Counted from the first letter of the stretch, positions 53,134 to 63,320 are shown. The stretch is DNA of 64,000 bases from Oscillospiraceae bacterium (GCA_017462785.1 JAFTQJ010000078.1:1-64000); one strand, 5' to 3'. Translations and numbers: made by a program. The notes: generated by a model from the letters alone, not told the origin.

Positions 53134-54969
53134 ATGCTGAAAAACAAAGTGGAATCCGTCATCATGGAAGTGCAGAAGCCTGCACGGTATATGGGCGGAG
53201 AGGTCGGAAGTATTGTGAAAAACAAGGAGAATGTGGATGTGCGGTTTGCCTTCTGCTTCCCCGATATTTATGATGTGGGCATGTCCCATCTGGGAATGAA
53301 GATCCTCTATTCCCTCATCAATGAACGTGAAAACTACTGGTGCGAGCGTGTCTTTGCACCGTGGACGGATTTTGAGGAGGTCATGCGGCGTGAACAAATT
53401 CCGCTGTACGGTCTGGAGAGCTATGATCCGATCAGGGATTTCGATTTCATCGGCTTCACGCTCCAGTACGAAATGTCCTACACCAATATCCTGAATATGC
53501 TTGATCTTGCAGGTGTGCCGCTGTTTGCCCGTGACAGGGGGGAGGCACTTGCACCCATCGTCTGTGCAGGAGGTCCCTGTGCATGCAATCCCGAGCCGCT
53601 GGCAGATTTCTTTGACCTCTTCATTCTCGGTGAAGGCGAGGAGGTCAACCTTGAGATGATGGATCTCTACAAGAAGATGAAGGACGAGGGTGCATCCAGA
53701 AGCGAATTCCTGAAAGCTGCCGCACAGATCGAGGGTATCTATGTTCCTTCCCTCTACGAGTTCGCCTACAGCGAGGACGGGACGATCGCTTCCGTTACGC
53801 CCCGTGAGGGAGCACCTGCAATTGTCCGCAAGCGTGTCATGACAAACATGGACGAGGCTTATTATCCCGAAAATACAGTCGTTCCCTTTACCGAGATCGT
53901 CCACGAGCGTGTGTCCGTGGAGGTGCTCCGTGGCTGTATCCGTGGCTGCCGCTTCTGTCAGGCGGGCTTCCTCTACCGCCCGTTCCGTGAAAAGTCCACG
54001 GAAACCATCTGCAAGCAGGCAAGAGCACTGTGCGACAATTCCGGCTATGATGAAATGTCGCTCTCCTCTCTGAGCACCAGCGACCATTCCGATATTGTGC
54101 ATATGCTCGATGAGCTGCTCAGATACACCGATGAACGCCGCATCAACATGTCACTGCCCTCCCTGCGTGTCGATAATTTTTCTGCGGATGTGATGGAGCG
54201 TGTGACCGCAGTCCGCAAAAGCGGTCTGACCTTTGCTCCGGAAGCCGGCACACAGCGGCTGCGTGATGTCATCAACAAGAACGTCACCGAGGATGAAGTC
54301 ATGAGGACCTGTGCGATCGCATTTGCAGGCGGCTACACCAATGTGAAGCTCTATTTCATGCTCGGTCTGCCGACGGAAACGGATGAGGACATCATCGGCA
54401 TTGCCGACCTTGCACAGAAGGTCGTGAATCTGTTCTACGACACCCCCAACCGTGCCAAGGGCAAGGTGCAGGTGTCTATCAGTACGGCAACTTTCGTGCC
54501 CAAGCCCTTCACTCCGTTTGAGTTTGAACCGCAGGTGGAGGCGGAGGAGATCCTCCGCCGTCAGGCACTGCTGAGAAATGCCATCACCTCGAAGAAGATC
54601 CGTGCAAGCATGCATGTTTCCGAGGTCAGCCGCATGGAGGCAGTCCTTGCAAGAGGCGACCGCCGCCTGTGCGATGTGGTCTATACCGCATGGAAGAACG
54701 GCTGTAAGCTCGACAGCTGGGATGAATACTTCGACGGCGAAAAGTGGCTTGCTGCTTTTGCGGAATGCGGTCTGACACCGCAGTTCTATGCGAACCGCAC
54801 AAGAAGCTATGATGAGATCATGCCGTGGGATCATCTGGATTATATGGTATCCAAGAGCTTCCTCATCCGTGAAAACAAAAAGGCTCACGCAGCCGAAACC
54901 ACACCGTCCTGCCGTGAAAAATGCTCCGGCTGCGGTGCAAATGCCTGTCTGGGAGGTGCATGTTTCTGA
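53134..54969 (+). CDS. TIGR03960-family B12-binding-domain radical SAM protein
   Basis: A 611-residue protein. An N-terminal B12-binding-like domain (about 30-170) precedes the radical SAM core with VLRGCIRGCRFCQAG (C-x3-C-x2-C, about 270). The C-terminal Cys-rich end has CREKCSGCGANACLGGACF. The reaction is not established. ATG 53134 has AAAGAGG upstream. It overlaps the TIGR03936 gene by 1 nt, its standard partner. Confidence 0.88.
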   Translation: MLKNKVESVIMEVQKPARYMGGEVGSIVKNKENVDVRFAFCFPDIYDVGMSHLGMKILYSLINERENYWCERVFAPWTDFEEVMRREQIPLYGLESYDPIRDFDFIGFTLQYEMSYTNILNMLDLAGVPLFARDRGEALAPIVCAGGPCACNPEPLADFFDLFILGEGEEVNLEMMDLYKKMKDEGASRSEFLKAAAQIEGIYVPSLYEFAYSEDGTIASVTPREGAPAIVRKRVMTNMDEAYYPENTVVPFTEIVHERVSVEVLRGCIRGCRFCQAGFLYRPFREKSTETICKQARALCDNSGYDEMSLSSLSTSDHSDIVHMLDELLRYTDERRINMSLPSLRVDNFSADVMERVTAVRKSGLTFAPEAGTQRLRDVINKNVTEDEVMRTCAIAFAGGYTNVKLYFMLGLPTETDEDIIGIADLAQKVVNLFYDTPNRAKGKVQVSISTATFVPKPFTPFEFEPQVEAEEILRRQALLRNAITSKKIRASMHVSEVSRMEAVLARGDRRLCDVVYTAWKNGCKLDSWDEYFDGEKWLAAFAECGLTPQFYANRTRSYDEIMPWDHLDYMVSKSFLIRENKKAHAAETTPSCREKCSGCGANACLGGACF

Positions 54970-55631
54970 TGGACAACCGTGTGAATTACAGAGCCGTGTT
55001 TGAAAAGACCGGCAGTGCGAAATATATTTCCCACCTCGACCTCAACCGCTGCATGCAGAGAGCCATCCGCCGTGCTGGTCTGCCGGCATGGTATACCGAG
55101 GGCTTCCATCCGCATATGTATCTGATGTTTGCCCTTGCCCTGTCGCTGGGTGCGGAGAGCATGTGCGAAACAATGGACTTCCGTCTGACGCAGGACATGC
55201 CTCCTGAGAAGGTCATGGAACGTCTGAACGCAGCTCTGCCGGAGGGCTTGCAGGTGCATGATGTGCACACGCCCCGTGATACCGCTGCCGACATCGGAAG
55301 TGCGGACTATCTCGTGGAGCTGCAAACAGAGGATGTGCCGAAGCTTGCAGCGGAGTGGGAGAGCTTCATGGCACAGGAACAGATCCTCGTGGAAAAGAAA
55401 ACCAAGCGTGGCATGAAGGAGATCGACATCAGCCCCGTGATCCGTGTGCTCTCCATGACGCAGGAGCCGGAAAAAATCGTGCTCCGTCTGCGTCTGCCGG
55501 CAGGAAACGAGGGAAATCTCAATATCAGCGTTGTGACGGATGCCTTCAAAAAATACGCAGAACAGCCGTTTTTGACTGCAAAGTCGATCCGTGAGAAAAT
55601 TTTTTGCCATAATGGAGAAGTTTTTTTCTAA
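54969..55631 (+). CDS. TIGR03936-family protein (DUF2344)
   Basis: A 220-residue protein always found with TIGR03960 in Clostridia. The family core is FEKTGSAKYISHLDLNRCMQRAIRRA and WYTEGFHPHMYLMFALALS. Function unknown; a partner role in RNA modification has been suggested by context. ATG 54969 (after GGGAGGTG) is chosen; ATG 54960 is closer to that site. Confidence 0.85.
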   Translation: MDNRVNYRAVFEKTGSAKYISHLDLNRCMQRAIRRAGLPAWYTEGFHPHMYLMFALALSLGAESMCETMDFRLTQDMPPEKVMERLNAALPEGLQVHDVHTPRDTAADIGSADYLVELQTEDVPKLAAEWESFMAQEQILVEKKTKRGMKEIDISPVIRVLSMTQEPEKIVLRLRLPAGNEGNLNISVVTDAFKKYAEQPFLTAKSIREKIFCHNGEVFF

Positions 55632-55637
55632 AAACAC

Positions 55638-55666
55638 TTGCTTTTTCCGGAAAAATGTGTTATGAT
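55638..55666 (+). promoter_or_regulatory. rplS promoter
   Basis: TTGCTT (55638-55643), 17-bp spacer, TATGAT (55661-55666). It gives a long 5' leader of about 180 nt before rplS. Confidence 0.65.
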
Positions 55667-55672
55667 ATAAAA

Positions 55673-55853
55673 GCATTTGAAATCCGTTCGGGCGTACTGC
55701 GTCCGGATGAGGGTTAATGCCGAAAGACATTAAATCGGTTCGTCCGCTGACGTGTGACTGTCTGGAAGTGTAAGAGGGCAGTGCGGTGCAGCATGTGCTG
55801 AGTGCGAAGCCGCAGCGTGTATGAAGAATCGGAAATTTAGGAGGAAAAGAACA
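55673..55853 (+). promoter_or_regulatory. Long structured leader of rplS
   Basis: Predicted helices include ATCCG...CGGAT (near 55681-55708), TTAATG-ccgaaaga-CATTAA (55715-55734) and GCGG...CCGC enclosing AGCA-TG-TGCT (near 55783-55813). An L19 leader is known in Firmicutes, but this one is longer than the simple form, so the class is uncertain. The stretch has no gene. Confidence 0.5.
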
Positions 55854-56198
55854 ATGGATGCACTGAAGATGATCAGCGAGAGCAGCATGAAGCAGGAAGT
55901 ACCGGAAGTAGCGATCGGTGATACCGTAAAGGTACACGTTCGTATCAAGGAAGGCGACAAGAGCCGTATCCAGATCTTCGAGGGTACTGTAATTGCGATG
56001 AAGCACGGCGGCATCAGCCGTACCTTTACTGTAAGACGTGTAGCACACGGCTGCGGTATTGAGCGTGTATTCCCCCTGCATTCCCCGTCCGTGGCTAAGG
56101 TTGAACTGGTAAGACACGGTAAGGTTCGCAGAGCTAAGCTGTACTACCTGCGTGACAGAGTTGGTAAGGCAGCGAAGGTTAAGGAACTCATCGGCTAA
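55854..56198 (+). CDS. rplS: 50S ribosomal protein L19
   Basis: A 114-residue L19 with the core [36 protein letters not shown] and [13 protein letters not shown] 55854 has GGAGG upstream; the longer reading to 55821 enters the leader. Confidence 0.97.
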   Translation: MDALKMISESSMKQEVPEVAIGDTVKVHVRIKEGDKSRIQIFEGTVIAMKHGGISRTFTVRRVAHGCGIERVFPLHSPSVAKVELVRHGKVRRAKLYYLRDRVGKAAKVKELIG

Positions 56199-56214
56199 AC
56201 CGAAACATGCGGCG

Positions 56215-56278
56215 GTACAAAAGCAGCGTACGCTGTTTTTGTACTGTGTGCTGCAAAGGGGACGGGAGTCCCTTTTTT
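56215..56278 (+). terminator. Two consecutive hairpins after rplS, the second a terminator
   Basis: The first is a 13-bp stem GTACAAAAGCAGC / GCTGTTTTTGTAC (56215-56244, one G-T pair). The second is AAGGGGAC-ggga-GTCCCTTTTTT (56255-56278), a classical terminator. Confidence 0.85.
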
Positions 56279-56377
56279 GCTATCCGAAATACGATGACAC
56301 ACGGCATTCCGGCATTCTCCGGAGCTGCCATACAATAAACTGGACACTGCAATGCAGCGGACGGAAAGGCGGATGAA

Positions 56378-57022
56378 ATGGAAGAACAGGAAATGAACAG
56401 AAGCGAAGCAGTACAGGAGGAAGCAAATCCCCAGACTCCTGCAAAAAAGCAGGGGCTGTTCCATGACATCATGGACATCATTGAAACCATGGTGGTTTCT
56501 GTGTTTGTGGTTCTGCTGCTCTTCACCTATATCATGCGGCCTGTTACGGTCGATGGACGTTCAATGAATCCGACGCTTGTCAATCAGGATAAGCTCGTGA
56601 TGTTCCGTCTGTGCTATGCTCCGACACGGGGCGACATCGTTGTTGTGGACAATCAGGAAGGTCATGTGCTCGACGAAAACGGCAGAGTCAAAGCAAGCGG
56701 CTATTCTCTGCATGAAAACATCATCAAGCGGATCATTGCTGTTGCAGGTCAGACCGTTGAGGTCGATGAAAAGGCAGGCAAGGTCTATGTGGACGGTGTT
56801 GAACTCGATGAGCCGTATATCAACGAGCCGACCCTGAGCAATGACGGTGCTTTCATCTACCCGATCACCGTTCCGGAGGGCTATGTGTTCGTGATGGGCG
56901 ACAACCGCAACCATTCCACGGACAGCCGCAATCCCTGCGTGGGTCTGGTCGCTGAGGAGGATGTGCTCGGAAAGGCATTTTTCCGTTACTATCCGTTCAG
57001 CGAGATCGGCTTCATCAGCTGA
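56378..57022 (+). CDS. lepB: Signal peptidase I (first of two)
   Basis: A 214-residue type I signal peptidase. One N-terminal transmembrane helix (about 35-55, MVVSVFVVLLLFTYIM). The catalytic Ser is in VDGRSMNPTL (about 65), the Lys in IIKRIIAVAGQTV (about 111), and the GDNRNHSTDSR box is near 180. GGAAAGGCGGA lies upstream of the ATG. Confidence 0.94.
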   Translation: MEEQEMNRSEAVQEEANPQTPAKKQGLFHDIMDIIETMVVSVFVVLLLFTYIMRPVTVDGRSMNPTLVNQDKLVMFRLCYAPTRGDIVVVDNQEGHVLDENGRVKASGYSLHENIIKRIIAVAGQTVEVDEKAGKVYVDGVELDEPYINEPTLSNDGAFIYPITVPEGYVFVMGDNRNHSTDSRNPCVGLVAEEDVLGKAFFRYYPFSEIGFIS

Positions 57023-57037
57023 CGGGCGGGCAGAGAG

Positions 57038-57646
57038 ATGCGTGAATACATCCGTTTTTCAAAGAATGCGGACATTCATTATATCCTATCCGAGCTGTTC
57101 AATCTGCTGGAAACTGCGGCGGTCATCCTGTTCTGTCTGATCCTGCTCTATACCTATGTGCTCGATCATGCACAGGTGCAGGGTTCCTCCATGGTTCCGA
57201 CACTTACGGACGGCGACAAGCTTCTGATGAGCCGGATCTATCCGGAGCCGCAGAACGGCGATGTTGTGATCATTGATGCTCAGGAAGCAGCCCTCTTTCA
57301 GGAGGATGGTACTCTGTACACCTCCGACGGACTCGGCAAGATCATCGTCAAGCGAGTGATCGCTGTTGGCGGTCAGACGGTCGGGATCGACTTTGAGGAG
57401 GGCATTGTCTATGTGGATGATGTGCCGCTGGCGGAGGATTACACCGCCATGCCGACCACAACGCCCCACGGGGGAGCATTTGCCTACCCCATCACGATTC
57501 CGGAGGGCTATGTGTTCGTGCTCGGTGATAACCGTGATATTTCTAAGGACAGCCGCTATTCCGATGTCGGGCTGATCCATGAATCCGATATTATGGGAAA
57601 AGTCCTGTTCCGTATTGCTCCGTGGGAGAGCTTCGGGCTGGTATAG
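57038..57646 (+). CDS. lepB: Signal peptidase I (second of two)
   Basis: A 202-residue type I signal peptidase with the same plan: helix near 25-45, Ser in VQGSSMVPTL (about 53), Lys in IVKRVIAVGGQTV (about 106) and GDNRDISKDSR (about 174). It follows the first copy by 15 nt and is clearly related but diverged, so the two probably differ in substrates or stage of expression. The latter is inference. Confidence 0.94.
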   Translation: MREYIRFSKNADIHYILSELFNLLETAAVILFCLILLYTYVLDHAQVQGSSMVPTLTDGDKLLMSRIYPEPQNGDVVIIDAQEAALFQEDGTLYTSDGLGKIIVKRVIAVGGQTVGIDFEEGIVYVDDVPLAEDYTAMPTTTPHGGAFAYPITIPEGYVFVLGDNRDISKDSRYSDVGLIHESDIMGKVLFRIAPWESFGLV

Positions 57647-57660
57647 AAAAGGAGTAAGCA

Positions 57661-58536
57661 ATGCCGGAAATTCAGATCGGTAATATTCAATGGTTCCCCG
57701 GTCATATGACCAAAACAAGACGCATGATCGCCGCCAATCTGTCCCTTGTGGATGGTGTGGTGGCAATTCTTGATGCCAGAATTCCCCAGAGCAGCTGCAA
57801 TCCGGAGCTGACAAAGCTCATGGACAGCAAGCCCTACATGGTGCTGCTGAACAAGAGTGACATGGCTGATCCCGATGCGACTGCAAAGTGGATCCAATGG
57901 TATAAAAAGCAGGGCATCCCTGCACTTGCGATGGACTGCATCAGCGGCAAAGGAGCAAAACAGTTTCTGCCCGCAGTCCGTGAACAGATGCTCAGAGAGC
58001 TGCTTGCCAAGCGGCAGAAAGCGGGCATGGTCGGCAGACCCATCCGCCTGATGATCGTAGGTATCCCTAATGTCGGAAAATCCTCCTTCATCAACCGCAT
58101 GGCGAAGTCCAAGCGTGCCAAGGTCGAGGACAGACCCGGTGTCACCAGAACCAAGCAGTGGGTCAAGGTCGATGAACAGGTCGAATTCTTGGATATGCCC
58201 GGCGTTCTCTGGCCGAAGCTCGATGATCAGGAGGCTGCGTGCCGTCTGGCGTTCACCGGTGCGATCAGGGATCAGGTGCTGGATATCGAGGCACTGGCAA
58301 TGCTCCTGCTGGAATACCTGCACCGCAATTATCCCCAGATGCTCAAAGAACGCTATAAGGTGGAAATGGAAGAAACTGACGGGCTTGCCCTCCTTGAAAT
58401 GGTGGGCAGAAAGCGTGGCATGCTGCTGTCGGGCGGCGTGGTGAATACGGAGCGTGCAGCCATCATGGTGCTGGACGAATTCCGCAGTGCAAAGCTTGGC
58501 AGGATCACGCTGGAGCTTCCGCCGCAGGAGGTCTGA
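57661..58536 (+). CDS. rbgA: Ribosome biogenesis GTPase RbgA (YlqF)
   Basis: A 291-residue circularly permuted GTPase for late 50S assembly. Motifs in permuted order: NKSDMAD (G4, about 61), [10 protein letters not shown] (G1, about 137), DMPGVLWPK (G3, about 179). The N-terminus [11 protein letters not shown] is the family signature. AAAGGAG lies upstream of the ATG. Order rplS-lep-rbgA-rnhB matches Firmicutes. Confidence 0.96.
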   Translation: MPEIQIGNIQWFPGHMTKTRRMIAANLSLVDGVVAILDARIPQSSCNPELTKLMDSKPYMVLLNKSDMADPDATAKWIQWYKKQGIPALAMDCISGKGAKQFLPAVREQMLRELLAKRQKAGMVGRPIRLMIVGIPNVGKSSFINRMAKSKRAKVEDRPGVTRTKQWVKVDEQVEFLDMPGVLWPKLDDQEAACRLAFTGAIRDQVLDIEALAMLLLEYLHRNYPQMLKERYKVEMEETDGLALLEMVGRKRGMLLSGGVVNTERAAIMVLDEFRSAKLGRITLELPPQEV

Positions 58537-58537
58537 T

Positions 58538-59158
58538 ATGCGTCAGGATACATTGCTCCGCCGTCAGGCGATGCTGGATTATGACACAGAAAAACGCCGT
58601 ATTCACGGCGTATTCTGCGGTGTGGATGAAGCCGGCAGAGGTCCTCTTGCAGGTGATGTTTTTGCAGCGGCTGTGATACTGACGGACGACTGCGGCATCA
58701 CGGGTCTGGATGACAGCAAAAAGCTCTCAGAAAAGAAGCGTGAAGAGCTGTTCAAGGAGATCAAGGAAAAGGCGGCTGCGTGGTGCATTGCCACTGCAAG
58801 CGTTGCCGAAATCGAAGAAATCAACATCCTCAATGCCGCCATGCTCGCCATGAAGCGTGCAGTCGAGGGACTTGCCCAGTCGCCGGCTTATGCTCTGGTG
58901 GACGGCAACAAATTCCCGAAACTCAGCATTTCCGGCGAAACCGTGGTCAAGGGTGATGCCACATCCGCTTCCATTGCGGCAGCATCCATTCTTGCAAAGG
59001 TGGCGAGGGATCAATATATGCTCGAACAGGCGAAGCTCTATCCGCAGTATGCCTTTGAAAAGCACAAGGGCTACGGCACGGCTGAGCATCGTGCACTCTT
59101 GCAGCAGTACGGAGCATGCCCGATCCACAGACCGTCATTCCTCAAAAAGATCCTATGA
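58538..59158 (+). CDS. rnhB: Ribonuclease HII
   Basis: Cuts RNA in RNA:DNA hybrids. Catalytic residues: [14 protein letters not shown] (Asp-Glu, about 28), the second Asp in LDDSKKL, and ALVDGNK (about 113). 206 residues. AGGAGG lies upstream of ATG 58538, 1 nt after rbgA. It overlaps yraN by 4 nt. Confidence 0.95.
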   Translation: MRQDTLLRRQAMLDYDTEKRRIHGVFCGVDEAGRGPLAGDVFAAAVILTDDCGITGLDDSKKLSEKKREELFKEIKEKAAAWCIATASVAEIEEINILNAAMLAMKRAVEGLAQSPAYALVDGNKFPKLSISGETVVKGDATSASIAAASILAKVARDQYMLEQAKLYPQYAFEKHKGYGTAEHRALLQQYGACPIHRPSFLKKIL

Positions 59159-59550
59159 CGGCTGCGGAGCTTGGCAGGATGGGCGAGGATGCCGTCCGCT
59201 ATTATCTGGAAGCCCTCGGGTACAGGATTCTTGCAAGGAATTTCCGCATCAGGGGCGGCGAGATCGACATCGTTGCAGCAAAGGACGAGGATCTCTGCTT
59301 TGTGGAGGTCAAGACCCGAACGCTCGGCACGCTGGAAACAGGGCTGGAAGCCGTCACATGGCAAAAACGCCGCCTGCTCATCCGTGCAGCCTATGCCTAC
59401 TGCGAAAAACAGGACATCAATGCAGATGACTGGTACATCCGCTATGACATTGCGGATGTGACTGTGCATCATGACAGGATCGTTGATATTGATTATCTTG
59501 AAAATGCGTTTGATGAAACGGATTTTCATGACAATAGCCAAAATTTTTAG
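59155..59550 (+). CDS. yraN: YraN-family (UPF0102) endonuclease-like protein
   Basis: A 131-residue protein with the nuclease-like fold: [43 protein letters not shown] (Asp and Glu-x-Lys, about 42-58). Its role is unproven. ATG 59155 overlaps the rnhB stop by 4 nt. It ends 51 bp before thrC. Confidence 0.88.
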   Translation: MTAAELGRMGEDAVRYYLEALGYRILARNFRIRGGEIDIVAAKDEDLCFVEVKTRTLGTLETGLEAVTWQKRRLLIRAAYAYCEKQDINADDWYIRYDIADVTVHHDRIVDIDYLENAFDETDFHDNSQNF

Positions 59551-59601
59551 GGTTCTGCAAATGCAGGATCCAAATCTTCCAAAAAAGGAAAGGGTGGTAG
59601 T

Positions 59602-61101
59602 ATGTACTACAAAAGTACAAGAGACAGCAAGCTGCAGGTGAACAGTGCAGCAGCGATCGCACAGGGTATTTCTACGGACGGAGGACTGTTTGTGCCCTCT
59701 GAGATTCCGCAGATCACCATGGAGGAGCTGAAGGCTCTCGCTGACATGAGCTATGCAGAGCGTGCAGATGTTGTATTCGGCAAGTTTCTGACCGATTTCA
59801 CACCGGAGGAAATTGCTTACTGTACTTCCAATGCTTACAATACCAAGAATTTCGACACAGAGAACATTGCTGAGATCACCAAGGCATACGGCGATGCTCA
59901 TATCCTTGAGCTGTGGCACGGCCCGACCTGTGCATTCAAGGACATGGCTCTCCAGATCCTGCCGTACCTTCTGACCACTTCTCTGAAAAAGACCGGTGAG
60001 GACAAGAAGGTCGTCATTCTCGTTGCAACCTCCGGCGATACCGGTAAGGCAGCACTTGAGGGCTTCAAGGATGTTCCCGGCACAGAAATCATGGTATTCT
60101 ACCCGCAGGACGGCGTGAGCACCATGCAGAAGCGTCAGATGCAGACACAGGAGGGTGCAAACGTTGCAGTTTGTGCACTCGAAGGCAATTTCGACGACTG
60201 TCAGAACGGTGTCAAGAAGATCTTCACTGATGCGGCTGTGAAGCAGAAGCTCGCTGACGGCGGCAAGATGTTCTCCAGTGCAAACTCCATCAACTGGGGC
60301 AGACTCGCTCCCCAGATCGTATACTATGTATCCTCCTATGCAGAAATGGCAAAGAAGGGCTACATCCAGTTCGGTGATACCATGAACGTTGTCGTTCCGA
60401 CCGGCAACTTCGGCAATATCCTTGCAGCTTACTATGCAAAGCTCATGGGTGTGCCGCTGGGCAAGCTGATCTGTGCATCCAATATCAACAAGGTTCTGAC
60501 TGACTTCATCGAAACCGGTGTGTATGACAGAAACCGTGATTTCTATGCAACCTGCTCTCCGTCCATGGACATCCTCATCTCCAGCAATCTGGAGCGTCTG
60601 CTCTATCTGCTGACAGACGGTGATGATGCTCAGATCCGTGAGTGGTTCGGCAAGCTCTCCGCAGAGGGCAGATATGAGGTTTCTGAGGATGTCAAGGCAA
60701 AGCTCCAGTCCGACTTTGTGGGCGGCTTCTGTGATGATGCAGAAACGAAAAAGACCATCCACGATTTCAAGGAGCAGTATGGCTATACATGCGATACTCA
60801 CACCGCAGTTGCAGTGAAGGTATATCTGGATTATCTCGCTAAGACAGGCGATACCACCAAGACCCTGATCGCATCCACCGCAAGCCCCTACAAGTTCAGT
60901 GTAAGCGTACTCGAAGCGATCGAGGGTGCACAGAACACCGAGGACGAATACGAGATGGTTTCCCGTCTGGCTGAGGTGTCCGGTCTTGCAATTCCGCAGT
61001 CCCTCGCTGATCTCAAGGGCAAGGCAGTCCGCTTTGACGGCGTGATCAACAAGGACGACATGGAGGGCTATGTGCTCCGTCAGCTGGGTATCGCTGAATA
61101 A
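59602..61101 (+). CDS. thrC: Threonine synthase
   Basis: A 499-residue PLP enzyme converting phosphohomoserine to threonine. The PLP-binding Lys is in PTCAFKDMALQ (about 113), the glycine loop in TSGDTGKAA (about 140), and GNFGN (about 270) follows. The length fits the long ThrC1 type. AAAGGAAAGGGTGG lies upstream of the ATG. Confidence 0.95.
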   Translation: MYYKSTRDSKLQVNSAAAIAQGISTDGGLFVPSEIPQITMEELKALADMSYAERADVVFGKFLTDFTPEEIAYCTSNAYNTKNFDTENIAEITKAYGDAHILELWHGPTCAFKDMALQILPYLLTTSLKKTGEDKKVVILVATSGDTGKAALEGFKDVPGTEIMVFYPQDGVSTMQKRQMQTQEGANVAVCALEGNFDDCQNGVKKIFTDAAVKQKLADGGKMFSSANSINWGRLAPQIVYYVSSYAEMAKKGYIQFGDTMNVVVPTGNFGNILAAYYAKLMGVPLGKLICASNINKVLTDFIETGVYDRNRDFYATCSPSMDILISSNLERLLYLLTDGDDAQIREWFGKLSAEGRYEVSEDVKAKLQSDFVGGFCDDAETKKTIHDFKEQYGYTCDTHTAVAVKVYLDYLAKTGDTTKTLIASTASPYKFSVSVLEAIEGAQNTEDEYEMVSRLAEVSGLAIPQSLADLKGKAVRFDGVINKDDMEGYVLRQLGIAE

Positions 61102-61790
61102 TGAGCCTGTTTGTACTGGGAGATCCCCATCTGTCATTCGGTGTGCCCGATAAGCCCATGGATATTTTCAGCGGCTGGGAGAATTATCAGGAGCTTCTGA
61201 AAGAGAACTGGCTGAAAAAGGTCACCGCCGAAGATACCATCGTGCTTGCAGGTGATATTTCATGGGGTATGACACTCGAGGAGGCAAAGGCGGATTTTGC
61301 CTTCCTCCACGGGCTTCCCGGAACGAAGATCATCCTCAAGGGCAACCATGATTACTGGTGGAATTCCATGAAGAAAATGACCGCATTTTTCGAGGCAAAT
61401 GGTTTTGACAGTCTGCACATCCTGCACAACAACTGTTATGCCTACGAGGGATACGGGATCTGCGGCACCAGAGGCTGGGTCAATATGCCGGGCGAGGCAT
61501 CCGATGCCAAGGTGCTTGCAAGAGAGCAGCAGCGTCTGAAGGTTTCGCTCGAAGCTGCTGTACAGCAGGAGCTGAGGCCCATTGTGTTCCTGCATTATCC
61601 GCCCATCTTCTGGGCAAACCGCAATGAACCCATGCTTGAGCTTCTCAAAGAGTTCAGCGTGGAGCACTGTTACTATGGGCATTTGCACGGCAAATCCCAC
61701 AGCAGGGCGGTGCGGGGCAGAGAAGACGGCGTGCATTACCATTTGGTTTCTGGTGATTTTTTACAGTTTTCTCCTGAAAAGGTGATGTAA
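61101..61790 (+). CDS. Metallophosphoesterase
   Basis: A 229-residue calcineurin-like phosphoesterase. The metal motifs are GDPHL (about 8), GDISWG (about 49), GNHDYWW (about 80) and GHLHGK (about 191). It overlaps thrC by 1 nt (TAATG). The substrate is unknown. The gene ends a transcript; the 158 bp after it hold the tig promoter. Confidence 0.9.
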   Translation: MSLFVLGDPHLSFGVPDKPMDIFSGWENYQELLKENWLKKVTAEDTIVLAGDISWGMTLEEAKADFAFLHGLPGTKIILKGNHDYWWNSMKKMTAFFEANGFDSLHILHNNCYAYEGYGICGTRGWVNMPGEASDAKVLAREQQRLKVSLEAAVQQELRPIVFLHYPPIFWANRNEPMLELLKEFSVEHCYYGHLHGKSHSRAVRGREDGVHYHLVSGDFLQFSPEKVM

Positions 61791-61833
61791 ATTATCGGGA
61801 GCGTAGAAGTGTAGCAGGAAATCAAAAAATCTA

Positions 61834-61862
61834 TGGAAAAATGAGCACAGATGTGCTATAAT
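61834..61862 (+). promoter_or_regulatory. tig promoter with inverted repeat in the spacer
   Basis: TATAAT (61857-61862) with TGGAAA (61834-61839) 17 bp upstream. AGCACA-GA-TGTGCT (61844-61857) is a perfect 6-bp inverted repeat ending in the -10 box. The -35 is weak, so regulation or an extended context is likely. Confidence 0.55.
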
Positions 61863-61948
61863 GATTTGTATGTGCAGTGTATGTTCGGATTATTCGTGAA
61901 GGAACATGCACATAATTTGAGAAGAGAAGTACATTGGAGGACTTGAAA

Positions 61949-63244
61949 ATGAGTTTGAAATCTACAACAAGAACAGATGTCAATACTGTTGAGCTGGTAT
62001 TTGAAGTAAGTGCAGAAACTTTTGAGGCTGCTGTTGAGCAGGCTTATCAGAAGGCAAAGAAGAACATCTCTCTGCCGGGCTTCAGAAAGGGCAAGGTAAG
62101 CCGTAAGATGGCTGAGGCTCGTCTGGGCGAGGGCGTATTCTATGAGGATGCTCTGAACGCACTGATCAACGAGGAGCTGACTCCCGCACTGCTGGAGGCT
62201 GACTTCACACTGGTTGACCGTCCGCAGATCGAGGTAGAGAAGGTAAGCAAGGAAGAGGGCGTTGAGTTCAAGGCACTCTGCATCACAAAGCCTGAGATCG
62301 AGATCGCTGACTACAAGGGCATCAAGGCATCCAAGACTGTTAAGGCAGTAACTGATGAGGATGTTCAGGCACAGGTTGACATGATCCGTCAGAGAAATGC
62401 AAGACTGGTTTCTGTAGATGACAGAGCAGCTCAGATGAAGGACGAGGTTAACATTGACTTCGAGGGCTTCTTCGGTGAGGAAGCATTCGAGGGCGGCAAG
62501 GGCGAAGGCTTCCCGCTTCGTCTTGGCAGCGGTCAGTTCATCCCCGGCTTTGAGGAGCAGATCGTAGGCAAGACCATCGGCGAAGAGTTCGATGTAACAG
62601 TGACATTCCCTGAGAACTATCAGATGGAAGAATACGCAGGCAAGGAAGCAGTGTTCAAGTGCAAGCTCAACGGCATCACAGTAGAAGAGCTGCCCGAGGC
62701 TGACGATGCATTCATTCAGGATGCAACAGAGTTCGATTCTCTGGAAGCATTCAAGGCTGATGCAAAGACAAGACTGGAAGCAGCTGCAGCTCGTGAGGCT
62801 GAGGGTGCATTCGATACCGCAATCATGGATGCTCTGATCGATAAGGTTGACGCTCCGATCCCGAACTGCATGTTCGAGCAGCGTATCGACGGTCTGGTAG
62901 CAAATTTCGAGAACATGCTCAAGCAGCAGGGTATGAGCCTGGATCTCTATCTGCAGTACACAGGCATGGACATCGCTGATTTCCGTGAGGCTAACCGTGA
63001 GCGTGCAGAGAGCGAAGTAAAGCTCCGTCTGGCACTGGAGAAGATCGCAGATCTGGAGAACATTGAGATTCCTGAGGAAGAGATCGACAAGAGCCTGGAA
63101 GAGATCGCAGCAGCAAACAAGCTGACTGTTGAGCAGGTAAAGCGTCGTCTGCCGATGGCTGACTATGTACTGGATATGCGTGTTACCAAGGCAATTGAGC
63201 TGGTAAAGGAAAACGCAGTAGCTGAGGAAGCAGCTGCTGAATAA
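61949..63244 (+). CDS. tig: Trigger factor
   Basis: A 431-residue ribosome-bound chaperone. The ribosome-docking signature GFRKGK is at about 43, the PPIase domain (about 150-240) has [11 protein letters not shown] and [15 protein letters not shown], and the helical C-terminal domain ends near 420. ATG 61949 has GGAGG 8 nt upstream; an earlier ATG at 61934 overlaps that site. clpP and clpX follow. Confidence 0.97.
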   Translation: MSLKSTTRTDVNTVELVFEVSAETFEAAVEQAYQKAKKNISLPGFRKGKVSRKMAEARLGEGVFYEDALNALINEELTPALLEADFTLVDRPQIEVEKVSKEEGVEFKALCITKPEIEIADYKGIKASKTVKAVTDEDVQAQVDMIRQRNARLVSVDDRAAQMKDEVNIDFEGFFGEEAFEGGKGEGFPLRLGSGQFIPGFEEQIVGKTIGEEFDVTVTFPENYQMEEYAGKEAVFKCKLNGITVEELPEADDAFIQDATEFDSLEAFKADAKTRLEAAAAREAEGAFDTAIMDALIDKVDAPIPNCMFEQRIDGLVANFENMLKQQGMSLDLYLQYTGMDIADFREANRERAESEVKLRLALEKIADLENIEIPEEEIDKSLEEIAAANKLTVEQVKRRLPMADYVLDMRVTKAIELVKENAVAEEAAAE

Positions 63245-63320
63245 TCTGAATGACAGATGCGTGAGCGGACAGCAGTTCGCTCATGCTTTCTCTTCACACG
63301 ATTCAGAAAGGATGAGGTTT

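Noticed and set aside
59071..61137. A 688-codon minus-strand frame opposite rnhB-yraN-thrC
   Set aside because: It is antisense to three strongly supported genes and shows no family motif.
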